From Microdochium bolleyi (lineage: Eukaryota > Ascomycota > Sordariomycetes > Xylariales > Microdochiaceae), in contig KQ964260.1 in the NCBI GenBank assembly GCA_001566295.1, positions 124,001 through 188,000 of the forward strand: 64,000 nt of DNA, given 5' to 3'. The translations under genes were made by a program, and so were the position numbers. Below, piece by piece: positions 1-12,138 of this stretch (position 1 is the first letter of the stretch; each line of letters opens with the position of its first letter). A model generated the notes under the pieces. It did not search any database and was not told where the DNA came from. It was given only the letters and a program-made list of their open reading frames with translations.

Positions 1-195
1 GTCCCAGAGCGTGGGACAGCTTGCCCGTCATCACGGATGTAGCACAGGAAGAGAGCTCAAAGTAACAAATGAAGTACATGACAAGCAGCAGATTCCAGAG
101 TGCATTTTGCACTAGTAGAATAGCTTACCCCATTGCGAGGCAGTAACCTTATATCGAGAAAAAAAAAAAACAATCGTGGAATAATCTGACCCCTC
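1..195. other. 3' flank of the dehydrogenase gene
   Basis: Non-coding flank at the left edge of the window. It holds an A-rich run near 159-171. I see no gene or structural RNA in it. Confidence 0.5.
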
Positions 196-1365
196 TCAAG
201 ACGAAAACCCCGTCGCGGTGAGCAGCTCCTTGGACACGCTGTCGCGCATGCTCTCCTGCAGCCACACGGGGAGCCCGCGGATCATCGACGTCCACCCCAT
301 GGTGCTCGGGACGACGACCTGCGCGCCGTAGCCCGAGAAGAGCTGGTTTGTGACGGCGTTGGCGACGTCGTCGGCCGTCACGATCGGCCCGGACAGCTTC
401 CCGAGCGCGATGAGGTCGGCGATCATGGGCGTGCGGACCCAGGTGGGATGCACGACGCTGAAAAGAACACTGGTCAGCTCAGAGGATCGTGGAAGGTTTT
501 TCGTGGCTCCAGGATGGGGGGTTTGAAAAAATGACTGCAAGAAATAAAGAGGGGAAGACATACGTGGCGCGCACGGCAGGCGCCTTGTAGACGTGGTTCA
601 GCTCCTGCTTGAGCCCCTCGTGGAAGGCGAGCAGCGCGGCCTTTGTGCAGGCGTAGTCGACGTTGCTGGCCTGGACGCTGAAGGAGGCGAGGCTGGCGAG
701 GTTGACGACGTGGCCGTGGTTGCGCGCCACCATGGCGGGCAGGAACTGCTGCACGAGCAGGAACGGCGCGATGATGTTGACGGCAAAGATGCTCTGCAGG
801 CTGCGCTCGGGGACGGACAGGATCATCTTGTTGTTGCCCATGCCCGCGTTGTTGACGAGCACCGTCGGGTCGCCGTGGTCCTGCCGGACCTGGTCCGCGG
901 TCGAGGCGATGGCCGCGGCGTCGGAGAGGTCGCACTGGTAGAAGAATGTGTTGCGGCCTGCTCCTGTGGGATTCGAGTTGGCAGAAAGTCAGCAACGGGT
1001 TACTAGCTGGCATCCTCACTGGACATTGTTGGTCTGCCACGCGGCATCGCGTACGTACCGGCTTCTTTAGCAGGCTTGTGCAGGTCGAGAACAATGACTT
1101 TGACATGTCGCCGCTCGAGCTGCTCCACGATCTTGGCCCCAATCCCACTGCAGCCTCCCGTCACAACCACGATCTCTTTCGACCAGTCCCAGGCGCTGTC
1201 GGTGATGTAGTTGTTGGCTCTCCTCCGAGATAGCCACGCATTGATGTACGGCAACAAGCCCAGGGCTGCGACGGCTGCCACCCCGGCCTGGACCCTCGGG
1301 GAGCGTGCGAGACCCGCCGCTGCGGGAAGAAGCGACTCGAGTTGAGCTGATGAGAACGAAGTCAT
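196..1365 (-). CDS. Short-chain dehydrogenase/reductase, membrane-anchored (17-beta-HSD11/RDH10-like)
   Basis: Predicted NAD(P)-dependent oxidoreductase of 322 residues acting on an alcohol/ketone, possibly a lipid or retinol-like substrate. Exons are complement(196..457, 564..963, 1059..1365). The introns start GTATGT and GTACGT and end CAG, and the sum of exons is in frame. The Rossmann motif TGGCSGIG is at about residues 69-76, NNAG at 140-143, a Ser near 193 and the catalytic Y206xxxK210 (YACTK). A hydrophobic stretch around residues 27-45 precedes the domain and fits an ER or lipid-droplet anchor, as in 17-beta-HSD11-type SDRs. It is divergent from the alpha/beta hydrolase at 2056, so the two may share control. 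Family membership is clear; the substrate is unknown. Confidence 0.92.
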
Positions 1366-2055
1366 GCTTTTTGGTTATGCTTAAAACTGGGGCGAATGAT
1401 GCAGGGGGCACGTTCCACGTTGCTGTCTCCTCGTTGACCACCATCACGCTTCTCTGCGGGGAGTCTATTTGACTTTAATCTACCTGGCCCTCAGACTTGC
1501 AATCCCGACAAAGCCCACCACGGCTCTGGAGAGTCGGCATCGTCCAGGCCCGAGGCGCGCCCGAAGCCGGGGTCTCTCCGGATCTTGGTTGGGTGGGGGA
1601 CCTGTGTGCTGTGTTATTGCCGCTTCGGCAAGATGCGCGCCCTGAGCCGACCGGGCCATCGCGGTCAACGTTATGCCCCACCACCAGAGCCGGCCGGGGC
1701 AGTCAAGGCCGTGGCAGTCCTTGCTTGCGTCGCCGGACAGGACGCGTGGACTGCTGGCCGAGAGGTCCGGCCGGCATCAAGGACGATCGCGTGGGGGAGG
1801 AGGCTAGAGGAGCCACGGACACAGACGGGGCCGACATGCTGGGCTTCCTCCCAGGAGCCCTGGGCTGCCTACTACATAAAGCCACCAGGCAGACCGTCTA
1901 GTGGTCTCCCGTGACGGGTCGCAACAATCCAGAAGCTCAGTCAATCAGCAAAGACAACGCGGCTTTTGCAAAGCCGCCTTACCCAAAACTGCTCTCTTCT
2001 CCTCCCACCAGCTTGTCAGTTGTCTAGCCCGAGCGATCGAATCGTATCCCTCAAG
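1366..2055. promoter_or_regulatory. Shared divergent promoter region
   Basis: A 690-bp region between the divergent dehydrogenase and hydrolase genes. A TATA-like CATAAAG lies at about 1875-1881 on the plus strand, some 180 bp before the hydrolase start. Frames that stay open across it look like chance: they match no family I know and lack a proper start context. Confidence 0.45.
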
Positions 2056-3030
2056 ATGAGCGTCAGAGACGTCGACTTCAAGACCTATGATGGCCTCAAA
2101 CTAGTGGGCACCCTGTACTCGGCAGGCGAGAAACGACCCACCGTCATCATGACGACCGGCGTAAGTCTTTCCAACAAGAAGCCTCTTTCCACCTGGGGGG
2201 ACCGTTCAAATGTCTGATACTCTGAGCCCCGAGCACAGTTCAGTGGCGCGCGCACACAGTTCATCCCCGACTTCGCCGCGCGCTTCCAGGCCGCAGGCAT
2301 CACGGTGCTGGCCTACGACAACCGGAACCTGGGCGACAGCGAGGGCGTGCCGCGCGGCGAGGTCGACCCGCTGCTGCAGAGCCGCGACTACCACGACGCC
2401 TTCAACTTTGCGACGACGCTGCCCGAGGTCGACGCCGACAAGATTGTCTATTGGGGCACGAGCATGTCCGGGGGCACGGCGGCCTACGCGGCGGTGCTCA
2501 ACAAGAGGCTGGCGGGCGTGATCCTGCAGGTGCCGTACATGTCGGGCGAGTGGGTGTCGCTGACGGCCGGGTCGTCGCCCAACGGGCTGATCGGGGAGCG
2601 CGGGCACGCCGTCGCGACGGGCACGCCGAGCCGCATCCCGGCCTTCAGCACGACGACCAAGGCCGGGCCGGAGCTGGCGAAGCAGGCGGTGCTCTCGGAC
2701 CCGTCGTCGGTGCCGTTCACGGACGAGATGACGCGGCGCGGGTGGGACTGGGATGAGCAGGTGACGGTGCAGAGCATGGCGTACTGCGCCATGTTCGAGC
2801 CCCTGGCGTACGTGCACCGCATCTCGCCGACGCCGCTGCTCATGGTCGTGGCCGGCAACGACACGACGACGCCGACGCACCTGCAGCTCGACGGCTTCGC
2901 GCGCGCGCGGGAGCCCAAGACGGTGCGCCTGTTTACCGGGGAGACGCACTTTAGCATGTACTTTGGGGAGCCGTTTGAGCGCAACATCAAGGCCCAGATC
3001 GACTGGCTCAAGCAGACGCTGGGACTCTGA
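2056..3030 (+). CDS. Alpha/beta hydrolase (serine hydrolase)
   Basis: Predicted cytosolic serine hydrolase of 298 residues. Exons are 2056..2160 and 2239..3030; the intron begins GTAAGT, ends CAG and is in phase 0. The nucleophile elbow GTSMSGG places the Ser near residue 110. A late Asp in AGNDTTTP and a His in GETHFSMY complete a plausible catalytic triad. There is no signal peptide. The start is the first ATG of this frame after the TATA-like box. The family (Hydrolase_4/S15-like) acts on esters, amides or peptides, and the substrate cannot be read from the sequence. The divergent SDR and the downstream regulator suggest a role in a small catabolic cluster. Confidence 0.9.
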
Positions 3031-3441
3031 CGAGGTGGGTGGGCGGGCCACTGCGTAGCTAGATAGAGTCTATACTGTCAATACGATATACATGTCAGCC
3101 ATGCTTTGGGAGAAACCCAACAACCCCGGACGCAGATGGTGGCCCTCGGCAGACCCCTGATCCACGATAAACCCCAGAAATGCCAGACTGGGGCCCCAGA
3201 TCTGAAGGAGTACACTAGAGGCACAAGCAGACTAGCACCAGCGTACCCCGGGAGTCTGTCAGGGGACGATCCACTCGGCAGTCATCCGCGGCTTTGAGCT
3301 GCGGAGTGTCCGGGGGGCTGTGTAGCTCGAGGCGCCATTTCCCATGGAGCAGTCGCTTGTCCATCTTCTCACTCCTACCAGCACCGAGTCCACAGCACCG
3401 AGTCCACAACACCTCGTCTATCGCAGCATCTGTGTCCCGAA
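3031..3441. other. Intergenic region between hydrolase and regulator
   Basis: Holds the 3' end of the hydrolase transcript and the 5' flank of the Zn2Cys6 gene. No gene or clear TATA box was seen. Confidence 0.5.
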
Positions 3442-6400
3442 ATGCCATCCATCCCCACCCGGCGTGACGCGCCTCCTGACGCCGACGGCGGTCAGCCGGG
3501 CCCAGGGCGCAAGCGGGCAGCCAAGGCCTGTCTGGCATGCCGATCTCGCAAAGTCCGCTGTGACGTCGCCGTCTGTGGGCAGCCGTGCACGCACTGCAGC
3601 ATGGACGGCAAGAACTGCCTCGTCGTCGGGAGGGCATCCAGACTGTACGTCCCTTTTCGCGCTCTGGCAAGCGCACGATCCCGGCAGCACCGCAGCTGAC
3701 AATGTCGTCGTCTCTTCTCTTTCCTGCTGCACAGAGCCAACGACAGACGCGCGCGCGACCGCCGCGCCATCCGCGGTGCCTCAGAGCATCGCGAGCAGAT
3801 GGCCAAGACTCTACGGCCCGAGCTGGGCACCAGCCTCGACAGCAGCGACCCCGGAGACGACATCTTCGCACAATTGGTAGATCAAGGAGTGTTCTCGACC
3901 GCATGCGATGAAGAGCCATCTCCCGAGCTCGAAGCCTCGCCCGGGTGCGGGTCGAGCACGGGCAGAGACACGAGTAGCGACACGTGGTCCAACCCGCGAG
4001 CAGTAGTGGACCGCACTTCCAGGCGGCGCCCTGCCACAGTCCTCTACTCACACCTGCCTTTTCTCGCCGTTGGCAACATCCACCGAATCCCGTTCGAGGA
4101 CGTCAACTATCTCGAGTCCCAGGGCTGCCTGCACGTGCCTACCCGTCCCATGCTGGACAACTTTGTCGAGCAGTATTTCCTGCACGTACATCCCTTGCTG
4201 CCACTGCTGGACAAGGGTGAGTTTTGGGACATGTACTCACAGGCAGACGCTCCTTGCCCGCAGGAGGAAAAGGTGTCCCTGCTCCTCTTCCAGGCAATGA
4301 TTTACAGCAGTTGCACGGTTCGTCCTACCTCTGATTGCAGGCTGCAAAGTGACATCGGAGTCCATGCTGATATCCCAGACGTCCAGTATGTTCCCTTTGA
4401 AATAGTTCGGGGACTCGGTTTCTCCAGTCTTCGCGGTATCCGAGCCGAACTCTACAGGCGTGTCAGGGTGGGTTCTTTACCCTGTTGCCTTCCTCTCGTC
4501 TTCCTTGATGCTCGTTCTTCGCAGCTGATCCAGTGAATTACCTAGTTATTGTACGACCTGGACACGGAAACCGCCAGCCTCCCCTTAGCACAGACGGCTC
4601 TGCTGCTCATGAGCTGGGTTCCTCCGTCAAATCTCGCATCGAATCCGTACAGGACGTGGCTCGGACACGCACTGCAGCACGCAAGGAGCATCAACGCAGA
4701 CCGCTCCGGCTCCGCAGGGGAGACACCGGTCACGGCCACGGCCAGCCCCGGCGCCAAGAGACACCACAGGGCCTGCCGCCGGCTATGGTGGTGCTGTGTG
4801 ATTTTTGACCGCATCTCACCACTGTGCACGCGCTTCGGCCACCGCATCACGCGCGAGACGTTTGACTTTGCAGGCGCCACGCCGCTCGGGATGCAGGACC
4901 TCGAGGGCGAGATATACAGATCCAGCGTGTACAGCCCGGCCGCGAAGCGCCGGCTGATTGGGTTGTTTGAAGTGTATCTCGAGTTCGTCTTGCTGCTGAC
5001 TGATGTCCTGACACTGGTGTTCCCCTTCGAGGACTCCCTGCGGGCCAAGTACCGGCCCCGTGCAGAGGACGGCGCGCGCATCGAGGCGTGTGGCGCCGCC
5101 CTGAAGAGCTGGTTTGCCCGTGCGTCGGCGCGGTTTCCGCCCTTTGAGGGACACCCTGCGTCCGCCGCGGACAGCGTGAAGACGCAGGATATGCACAGGT
5201 CCGAGGCGCTGCACGTCAACCTGATGTACATTTACTATTAGTAAGCGCTGATTCCTCGCCCCCTCAAGAACGATAACTCCCGCACCAGCACCACCATTGA
5301 CCTTGCACGAACGCTCACAAGTCTCCATGTGCAGCACGGCAAAGATTGCGCTTCATCACTACCGAGTGATCTACCATGTCGCCCGTGGACAGGACTCGGA
5401 ATCCGCTGCAGTGTCGCAGGCTGGTAAACTCGAGCAGAGCCGCGGCGAGCTCATGGACGCGGCAGCGCACATGACACTGCTCTTTGGCGAGCTCAGCCGC
5501 CGTCGGTTGGTCCGCTGGCTACCTATAAGCGCGTAAGTTGGCAACAACAACAACCACTTTCGGCTTGAAACCCCGGCTAAGTGCAAAGGACAGCGTCGCA
5601 TGCATCGCAATGCCACTGGCCCTCAACGTCATCAGCGCGAGGCTATCCGCCGTAGGTAACGAGCTCTCGTTCGACCGTCCCGCCTCGGCACGGGACTCGG
5701 GAGCGGGCAGACAGCAGCGGCTGGACGTGCTCGTCGAGGCCCTGAAGACGTTTTTCCCACAGTACGAGGGCGTCGAGTGGGTGCGGGAGACGGCAAAGTA
5801 CGCCGCCAATCTGGCCCAGGCCAGCAGCCAGGCCACGACGGCGCCGTTCTCCGACGCCGGGTCGTCGCCGCCGACCATGACAGACTGGACGCAGATCCTG
5901 GCGGCTCACCCTGATGCTTATATCCGGACAACCATGGCCGTCGACCTGTGCATCAGCAAAGGCAGGGTTCCTCAGGATGACGACTTCCCGGCGTGGCTCT
6001 TTAGCCGGCTGACGCTAGACCCGGGCCAGGCTTCGGCTCCGGGGGCGACCGCCAACATTGATAAGCAGGATGCTGCGACTGCATCAGATCCAACTGGGCC
6101 TCTTGCCTCGTCGCCCCGGAAGCCAACGCGGCGCCGTGCGTCAGGGCGTCGAAAAGGCTCGCCAGACATGCCGCCAGGCTCGGTTTCGTGGCCGTCGGCT
6201 GCCATGAGAGATGGCCGCGGAGAGCAGGCCATGGGTGAAGGTGACGACCCGCAGCGACGCCTTGGACCACGCGCAGCTGGCTCTGCGATGTCTGCGACGA
6301 CAACGGCTCCGTCGGGTGCAGATGCCGTCCTTTTTGCCGATCTGGATCCGGACCAGGCTATCACTGATCTCCATAACCTTGGTTTCGGCTTCGGCGAGTC

Positions 6401-6500
6401 GGCTCTGCAGGACGGCGAGGGCCCAGACTGGTCTTTCATGGAGCTGCTGGGCCTGGCCCAGCCGGAGCCGCATCCGCAGCCGCTGTACCGGGGAGAGTAG
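3442..6500 (+). CDS. Zn2Cys6 transcription factor, CTF1/FarA-like
   Basis: Predicted nuclear DNA-binding regulator of 888 residues. Exons are 3442..3644, 3735..4317, 4387..4467, 4546..5240, 5335..5532 and 5594..6500, in frame throughout. The binuclear cluster uses C30, C33, C40, C49, C52 and C59, followed by a basic stretch. The segment with YFLHVHPLLPLLDKGEFW and the later LYDLDTET match the middle-homology region of the cutinase transcription factor 1/FarA-FarB family, which controls fatty-acid and cutin catabolism genes. The 69-bp intron at 4318-4386 has no in-frame stop and is inferred from family conservation. The C-terminal 200 residues are low-complexity. It may control the neighbouring SDR, hydrolase and MFS genes (inference). 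Confidence 0.9.
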
Positions 6501-7120
6501 GGGTCCCCGCTGACGGGACTTGTCATTGCTCCTCTCGGCGCTGAATGAGCTGGCCTCTGGCTGGCTTGCAGGGGCTGGGGTGGCAAGGAACACAACTGCC
6601 GTGATCAGAGCCGGCGAGGGGTTTGGTCCAGACCTGATAGCCAACGACCATCTGCCACTGTGCGTCTCTCGTGTCAAGCCCCCTCTGTGCTACACCAGGG
6701 GGGGCAGAGATGCAGCCGCACTAGGTTGTTTCGGCAATAAGCGCGCCCCGGGCCGAGTGCTTCCCAATCGGGCGCGCCGGGGAAAGCTGGGGAAGTGGGT
6801 AGCCCTACTAGTCTTGAGCCGCCTGCCTGGCTTCCTGGCCTCCCCAGATTCTACACCAGCCAATAGCGGGCCCGTGCTAGTCTTCAAGAGTAGAGCTCGG
6901 TACCTCACCGTGCTCGCTCAGTTATAATAAGCGACCTGGGGCCTCTTCGGGGATCAGCTTCAGCCTTGCTACCGCACTCTTCTGACGTCTTTCAGTGCCT
7001 CTCCCCGGTGAACGTGACCAATTGTCCCACGTCAGCGCTCAAGATATTGCCAACATATTGCCATTGCCGCCTTTCTCGCACAACTTCTCTCAGGCACAGG
7101 ACTACTGCGGAAAAGACAAG
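6501..7120. other. Intergenic region upstream of truncated MFS
   Basis: Presumed promoter of the transporter fragment. Pyrimidine-rich blocks occur at about 6960-7090. No other gene seen. Confidence 0.5.
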
Positions 7121-8721
7121 ATGGCCATACACGAGTAAGGCTCCGCTCCTGATTCGCGATTTCTGCACCATCTGCCCTTCGTGGCTGCGCTTTTGCTAAT
7201 CAAGTCCCGTCAGCCACACCGAGGATATCCCTGGAACGGTCGACTTGAACTTCTCAGGTGGGCATCCTCTTCTGTCACCTTCAAACTTGACAGAGACAAA
7301 TTACGGAAAATTATGAAACCTAACGTTTCCTGCGCGTACCGACAGATGGCGAAGAGACTGCGCTCGGCCTGGCTCTGTACCCGGTGCCCTCTCAAGACCC
7401 CAATGACCCTCTTCGCGTAAGCAACCTTCAAACGACCGTCGAGACAAGATCCATGACAGTATTGCACATGATGACCTGCATGCTGACGCTCGAAGCACCA
7501 ATGATCGCGCAGCGCAGTGGTCCCAGCGGAAGAAGTATCTGCTCCTCTTTTTCGTGTCGGCATACTCGTTCATGGCCAACAGCACGCTCATCGGAGCAAG
7601 CGTCTACGTCAACTTCCTGGCGCAGCTTTTCGGCAAGACCCCCAATGAGACGTCGCGCCTCGTGACATACCCGAATCTGCTGTTCGGCTTCGGTAAGCCC
7701 TCCAGGCGCCACATGGAAAGGGGCAGAAGGCCTGGCATCACATCGTGTTAACTGTACTCTGCACAGGCTCTCTCCTCTTTGTCCCGCTGTACCACAAAAT
7801 CGGACGCCGTCCAGTCATGCTACTCTCTCTCATGATTGTAAGTTATCGTCTTTCCTTTAGATTATCTGAATGTCGGCCTTTCCAGAGTGTCGTCTGCAGA
7901 TACACAGGTGGCTGGTGAGCTAATGCAAAATTGCGCGTCATTTTTTACAGTACGCCGGCGGCATTCTGGGCTGTGCTCTATCCAACTCGTACGACGTCCT
8001 GCTCGCCTTCCGCATTGTCCATGGTTTCGGTTCCTCGGTCTGCGAAGCTCTCCCCGCGCAGGTCGTCGCCGACGTCTTCTTCATACACGAGCGTGGCAAG
8101 GCGCTCGGGTGGTACACCTGTAAGTCGTCCACACTCCAGCCTAACCGGACTGGCTCTACTCGTATGATGTGTGGTGCGGTCTGCAGATTCCTAACCTCGT
8201 GATTATCAGTTGCCCTCGCGACCGGTAGCCTGGGCGCCCTCGCGGCGAGCTACATGCTGGCCGCGGGCCTCTCGTACAACCTCTTCTTCTGGCTGTCCTT
8301 TGCCCTCGCGGTGCTTCTCTTGATCAGCACCTTCTTCGGCTTCGAGGAGACCATGTATTTCCGCGCTGAGAAGCTGGCGCCGGACACGCCGACGACGGGT
8401 GTCAGCCCCGTATCGAAAATGGCAGAGAAGGAGGAGGCAGCGGCAGGAGAGATGATTGAGACCAGGATCCCGGACAACGAGACGGCGGATCCCGTCCCGC
8501 CACGCAAGTCGTACGCGCAGCAGCTCAAGCCGTGGGGCCCGACCGACCCCCACACGGCAATTTTGATCATGATTATCAGTCTACATTATGTCCTGTGCGA
8601 CGATGTCAGGAGAACCAATAGAGGACTAACGCGCGCGCACAACGATTGGCGAAGCAGGTTAGATCGTTTACATGCTTCCTCGGGCGCGGAAGTTGTGCAA
8701 TTCCATATTCTGTGCGGCTAG
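7121..8721 (+). pseudogene. Truncated MFS transporter (N-terminal half only)
   Basis: Seven exons can be spliced: 7121..7134, 7214..7257, 7346..7416, 7518..7692, 7767..7837, 7951..8119 and 8210..8721, giving 351 residues. They encode six membrane segments with the MFS signature around GRRPVM and the start of the central loop (KPWGPTDP). Family members of the DHA1/synaptic-vesicle-like group then continue into six more helices. Here recognisable similarity ends near 8575, and about 45 unrelated residues run to a stop at 8721. The C-terminal half is not elsewhere in the window. All donors and acceptors look intact, so the break may be recent. The stop is 3 bp from the stop of the convergent dynamin-like gene. 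A functional transporter is unlikely. Confidence 0.8.
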
Positions 8722-8723
8722 CT

Positions 8724-11700
8724 TCATCCATGATAGCATTCGTAGTTTCCATCCACTGCCACCTCCACGGAGTCCAATACGACCGGTGTCCTGGAATCAA
8801 GCCTGGCCATCTGAGACAGACTGTATTCAAGGAGACCCGAGGAGATCATCGTCGGGCAGCTGTCGCCTTTGCCAGAGATAGACTGCTCGGGTTCGATGAT
8901 TTTCAGGGCTGTAGCTACGGGCGATATAGCGCCTGGGCTAAAAATGAAATCTCTAGACACGCCGGCCTTCGTCGAGTCTGTAGGTGGCGACATACTAGTG
9001 ACCGTACCGGTAGGAGTTACTGGGTTTTGCAGTTGGGCTGACCTTGGAGGCGTTCTGGTCTCGGATCGGGCGGGTGGTGAAGTCTTCGTGTCCTCAGTAC
9101 CTTTGGTGTCCAACAGTACTAGTTTGACGGCTGTGGGTAGCGATGCCACTGCCAGGGTCGCCTCGGGCAGCGGCTGCTGGCCCGGCAGGTCATATATATA
9201 GGTCCTTGCAGTCGTGCTCTTGGCTGGCTTCTGATTGCTATCCCGTGGAGGCTCAACTTTTGGCATGAGCGCTGCTGAGCCCTGGGCAGCCAGCACCCTA
9301 TTGGTCCGATTCTCTCGTACCGCAGGAGACTCGGCCGAGGGTCGCGCCGGTGGTGTCAGTTCCACTCGGGAAGGCAGGGAAGGCAGCGACAGTGGCGGTG
9401 GTTTTTCAACACGGCTGGGGTCCACTGCGAGGCGCCTAGTATCGCGGAAGGAATTATCAGGCTCTTGGAGCCACGAATCGAGCAGTGACTTCGGACTGGC
9501 CGTGCCTTGCGGCAACCGTACGCGAACTGGCAGGCCATTGCGGGTCACGACCACTACAGGCGCAGGGCCTTCAAATGTAGTCGTGTTCTGGTTCTGTGTG
9601 TTGTCATTTCCTCCTTGATCGTCCGCCGTGACAGGTTTTGCACTCGTCCGATCGTTTGTGTGGTTTCGCGCAGTGGGTGCACGGCTAAGGTCTGCGGCAT
9701 GTGGCTGTCAGTCAGTCGTGGGCAGTAATCATGGCCGCGCTGGACCATTTTGCCACTCTAGGACCACCTAATCTGCCGACTGTCACTTACCGGCGAGTGG
9801 AGCGGGCTTGAAGTCACCCACGATCTTCGCCGCGTGCAGCAGAGCTTGTCGTCCTGCTTCCAGCTCTGCGCGCCTGGCCCTGAAGTCGACAGACTCGGTG
9901 GCAAGTACGCGGACTTCTTCGTCGCTCAGCGCGTCAAGGGCTTCGCGGGTGATCAACGAAGGAAGCTTGGTAAAGAGACAATTCTCGAGTGCGAGAACAA
10001 TGACATTGTTGACAAAGAACGAGAGTGACGTCTGAACCAAACGGCCCAGTCGTTGCCCCAGTCAGCCATTTTGTACACTTTATCGAACTTTGTCCGTTTG
10101 GCAATCCAGAAAGATTCAACGATTAACATACCTGATAGTGGGATTCATACCTCCTGAGGATATCAAGCGCCTCTGCATCGAGCTGTCCCTCGGCCTCGGA
10201 CAAGCTCGAGCTAGCCTTAGCATCGACTTTGTAGATACTGGAAAGTCGCAGTGGTAATGAGTGATCGTTGCTCAGTGAGAGATCCTTGTTCTGCCTCTTT
10301 ACTGTGCTGGCCGTCTGGGAGTGCCTTGTACTCGGGGGGAGCGCCTGCGATCCGAGTTCCTGTGACAAAAGCTCCCCGTGGCGATGATGGTACATAAGTT
10401 CTTTAACCTTGCCGACGAGAGCTATTACTCCCTCATCAAAAAATGGTCTGGTGAACCGTGTGCGGAAAGCCGCGGAAAATCCCGCGTCTCCGCCTGGGAG
10501 GATGTGCCTCATCAAGGTATCCACGAACTTCTCTGCGAAGGAGGCAACGTGCCGGACATGGAAGATTGCAATATGCTCCCACGGAGCGATCTGCTCCCGG
10601 AATAGCTGGCGAACCAGACGGTAATTTTCAGTACGTCGGAAGTCGAGCGCTCTGTCGCCCAACAGCTGCATCTGTTTCACGGGCCGCAGCATCGAATCGG
10701 CCCTGAGTTTCTCGATCAGCCGCACAGCGGTCACGGCCTCGGGGCGGTCAAACACGTATGCGCGCGCAAGCTGGCTGGCCGGTCTGGTCGAGTCAGGCGA
10801 CCCGCCACCGATACCTTTTGCATTATCTCGGTCACCCTTCGAGCTTGACCAGCTGCCCTTGCCGTCCTGCTCGTCATGCTCGCGATGAACTGCGTCGTGA
10901 TCGCCTGGTAGCTCGACTTCGGCGGGCAACGTGATTCGACGCCTGGCACCCTTGGCCAACATGACGTCCGCGAAGACACGGTTGAGATCCTGCACGAGAG
11001 ATCGCAACTCCCGGACTTGAGGCTCCTTCCCAACAGCGGAGGCCTGTGTGAAGAAATCGCCGCAATAGACTCCTTCTAGTGCGCGCGCGCATATATCTTC
11101 GTACTGGCACCTGGTGCGGGCGAGGGACCTGCGGAGCTCTTCGGAGACTGACCGTTCGAATATGCGGAGACGCGTCTCGCGCTCTCCGATCTCGCGCAAG
11201 ACTCGGGCGTCCAGGAGGGGGAGACACTGTCGCGTGTGCTGCACAAAGATCATGCTGATCTTGGTCCGCAGGCATGCTACGCCACGAACTGCGCCCCGGA
11301 GCGTGTTCCACGGGGTCTGATCCAGGATCCTGCGTTCCCTCTCGTTCCTGACCTCTTCGGAAGCGTCCATGTCCGCTACCTCTGGCCGGCACAGGACGTG
11401 CCAACCAAGATCTAAGGCGTAGGACGGGTGACCGTCCCGCATTAGGCGAACTACGGCCTCGGCGGAAAAATCAGTCGTCATAACGCGCGGCTTCATGACG
11501 ACACCCAATGTTCGGTGTCCGTGCTCATCGTACTCTTGAGCTTTGGAGATCGCGCGCACCATCTGCTTCTCGTGCCCTGCCTCCACGACGCAGAGGACGA
11601 TGCTCGTTGTGGGGTCAAGGTACCTCTTCTCGAGGCGCTCGACCAGCGTGAGTCCCTCGGTGTGATTGCCCGTGTTGTGTAAATCGACCAGCGTCAGCTG

Positions 11701-12138
11701 TGGCATGTATGGCCCGCTTATCTCGATCTGAAGCACTTGCTCGATCTCGCCCCGTGAATTGCGAGCCATCACCTTGCCAGCCTCCTGGACGATGTCCGTC
11801 AGCAGGGACGGGACTGGATGTGCGTCGGTGAGTGCGCGGAGCGTCACGCCAGAGCCGTCTGGGCCAAGGATCTGCGCTTTGATTGTCGACCTCGGAGTCT
11901 TGCGAAGCACAAGCTCGAGGGAGTACTGCTTGCTGAAGAGCCCTCGTGTCGGCAGCGGGATTTTGGTAATGGCTGCCAGTACGGAATCTCTGCCCAGGCC
12001 CTCATCGCCAATGATGACGATCCGCGGCAAAGGGACCATTCGGTCGACCCCAAGCCCGCGCAGCTTATCGAAGGTGTCCAAAGTCTCCAGGTCGGAGCTG
12101 GGCTGAACCGATACCTGCAGTGGGTGGGCGTCGCTCAT
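8724..12138 (-). CDS. Dynamin-like protein with degenerate GTPase motifs (pseudo-GTPase)
   Basis: Predicted 1,071-residue dynamin-superfamily (Mx-like) protein. Exons are complement(8724..9691, 9791..10031, 10132..12138). The GTPase, middle and GED regions align well with the neighbour at 13856-16747, and the two inner splice sites have the same phases. All nucleotide-binding motifs are altered. G1 reads GDEGLGRDS (44-52) instead of GDQSSGKSS, the G2 Thr is Lys (about 70), G3 is DLHN (152-155) and G4 is MKPR (215-218). GTP binding is therefore doubtful. The GED exon is 241 nt, as in the neighbour. A 322-residue Pro/Ser/Thr-rich tail follows (750-1071) that I do not recognise. The only in-frame ATG near the 5' end is at 12138. 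The long open frame argues against a dead gene. Confidence 0.85.

Noticed and set aside
2206..3051. 281-codon open frame antisense to the alpha/beta hydrolase
   Set aside because: It is the shadow of a GC-rich coding exon: its composition is Arg/Gly-rich and it matches no family, while the sense strand has a complete catalytic triad.
8210..8721. Treating the MFS gene as complete
   Set aside because: Only six membrane segments are present and the last 45 residues are unlike any MFS; the second half is missing.
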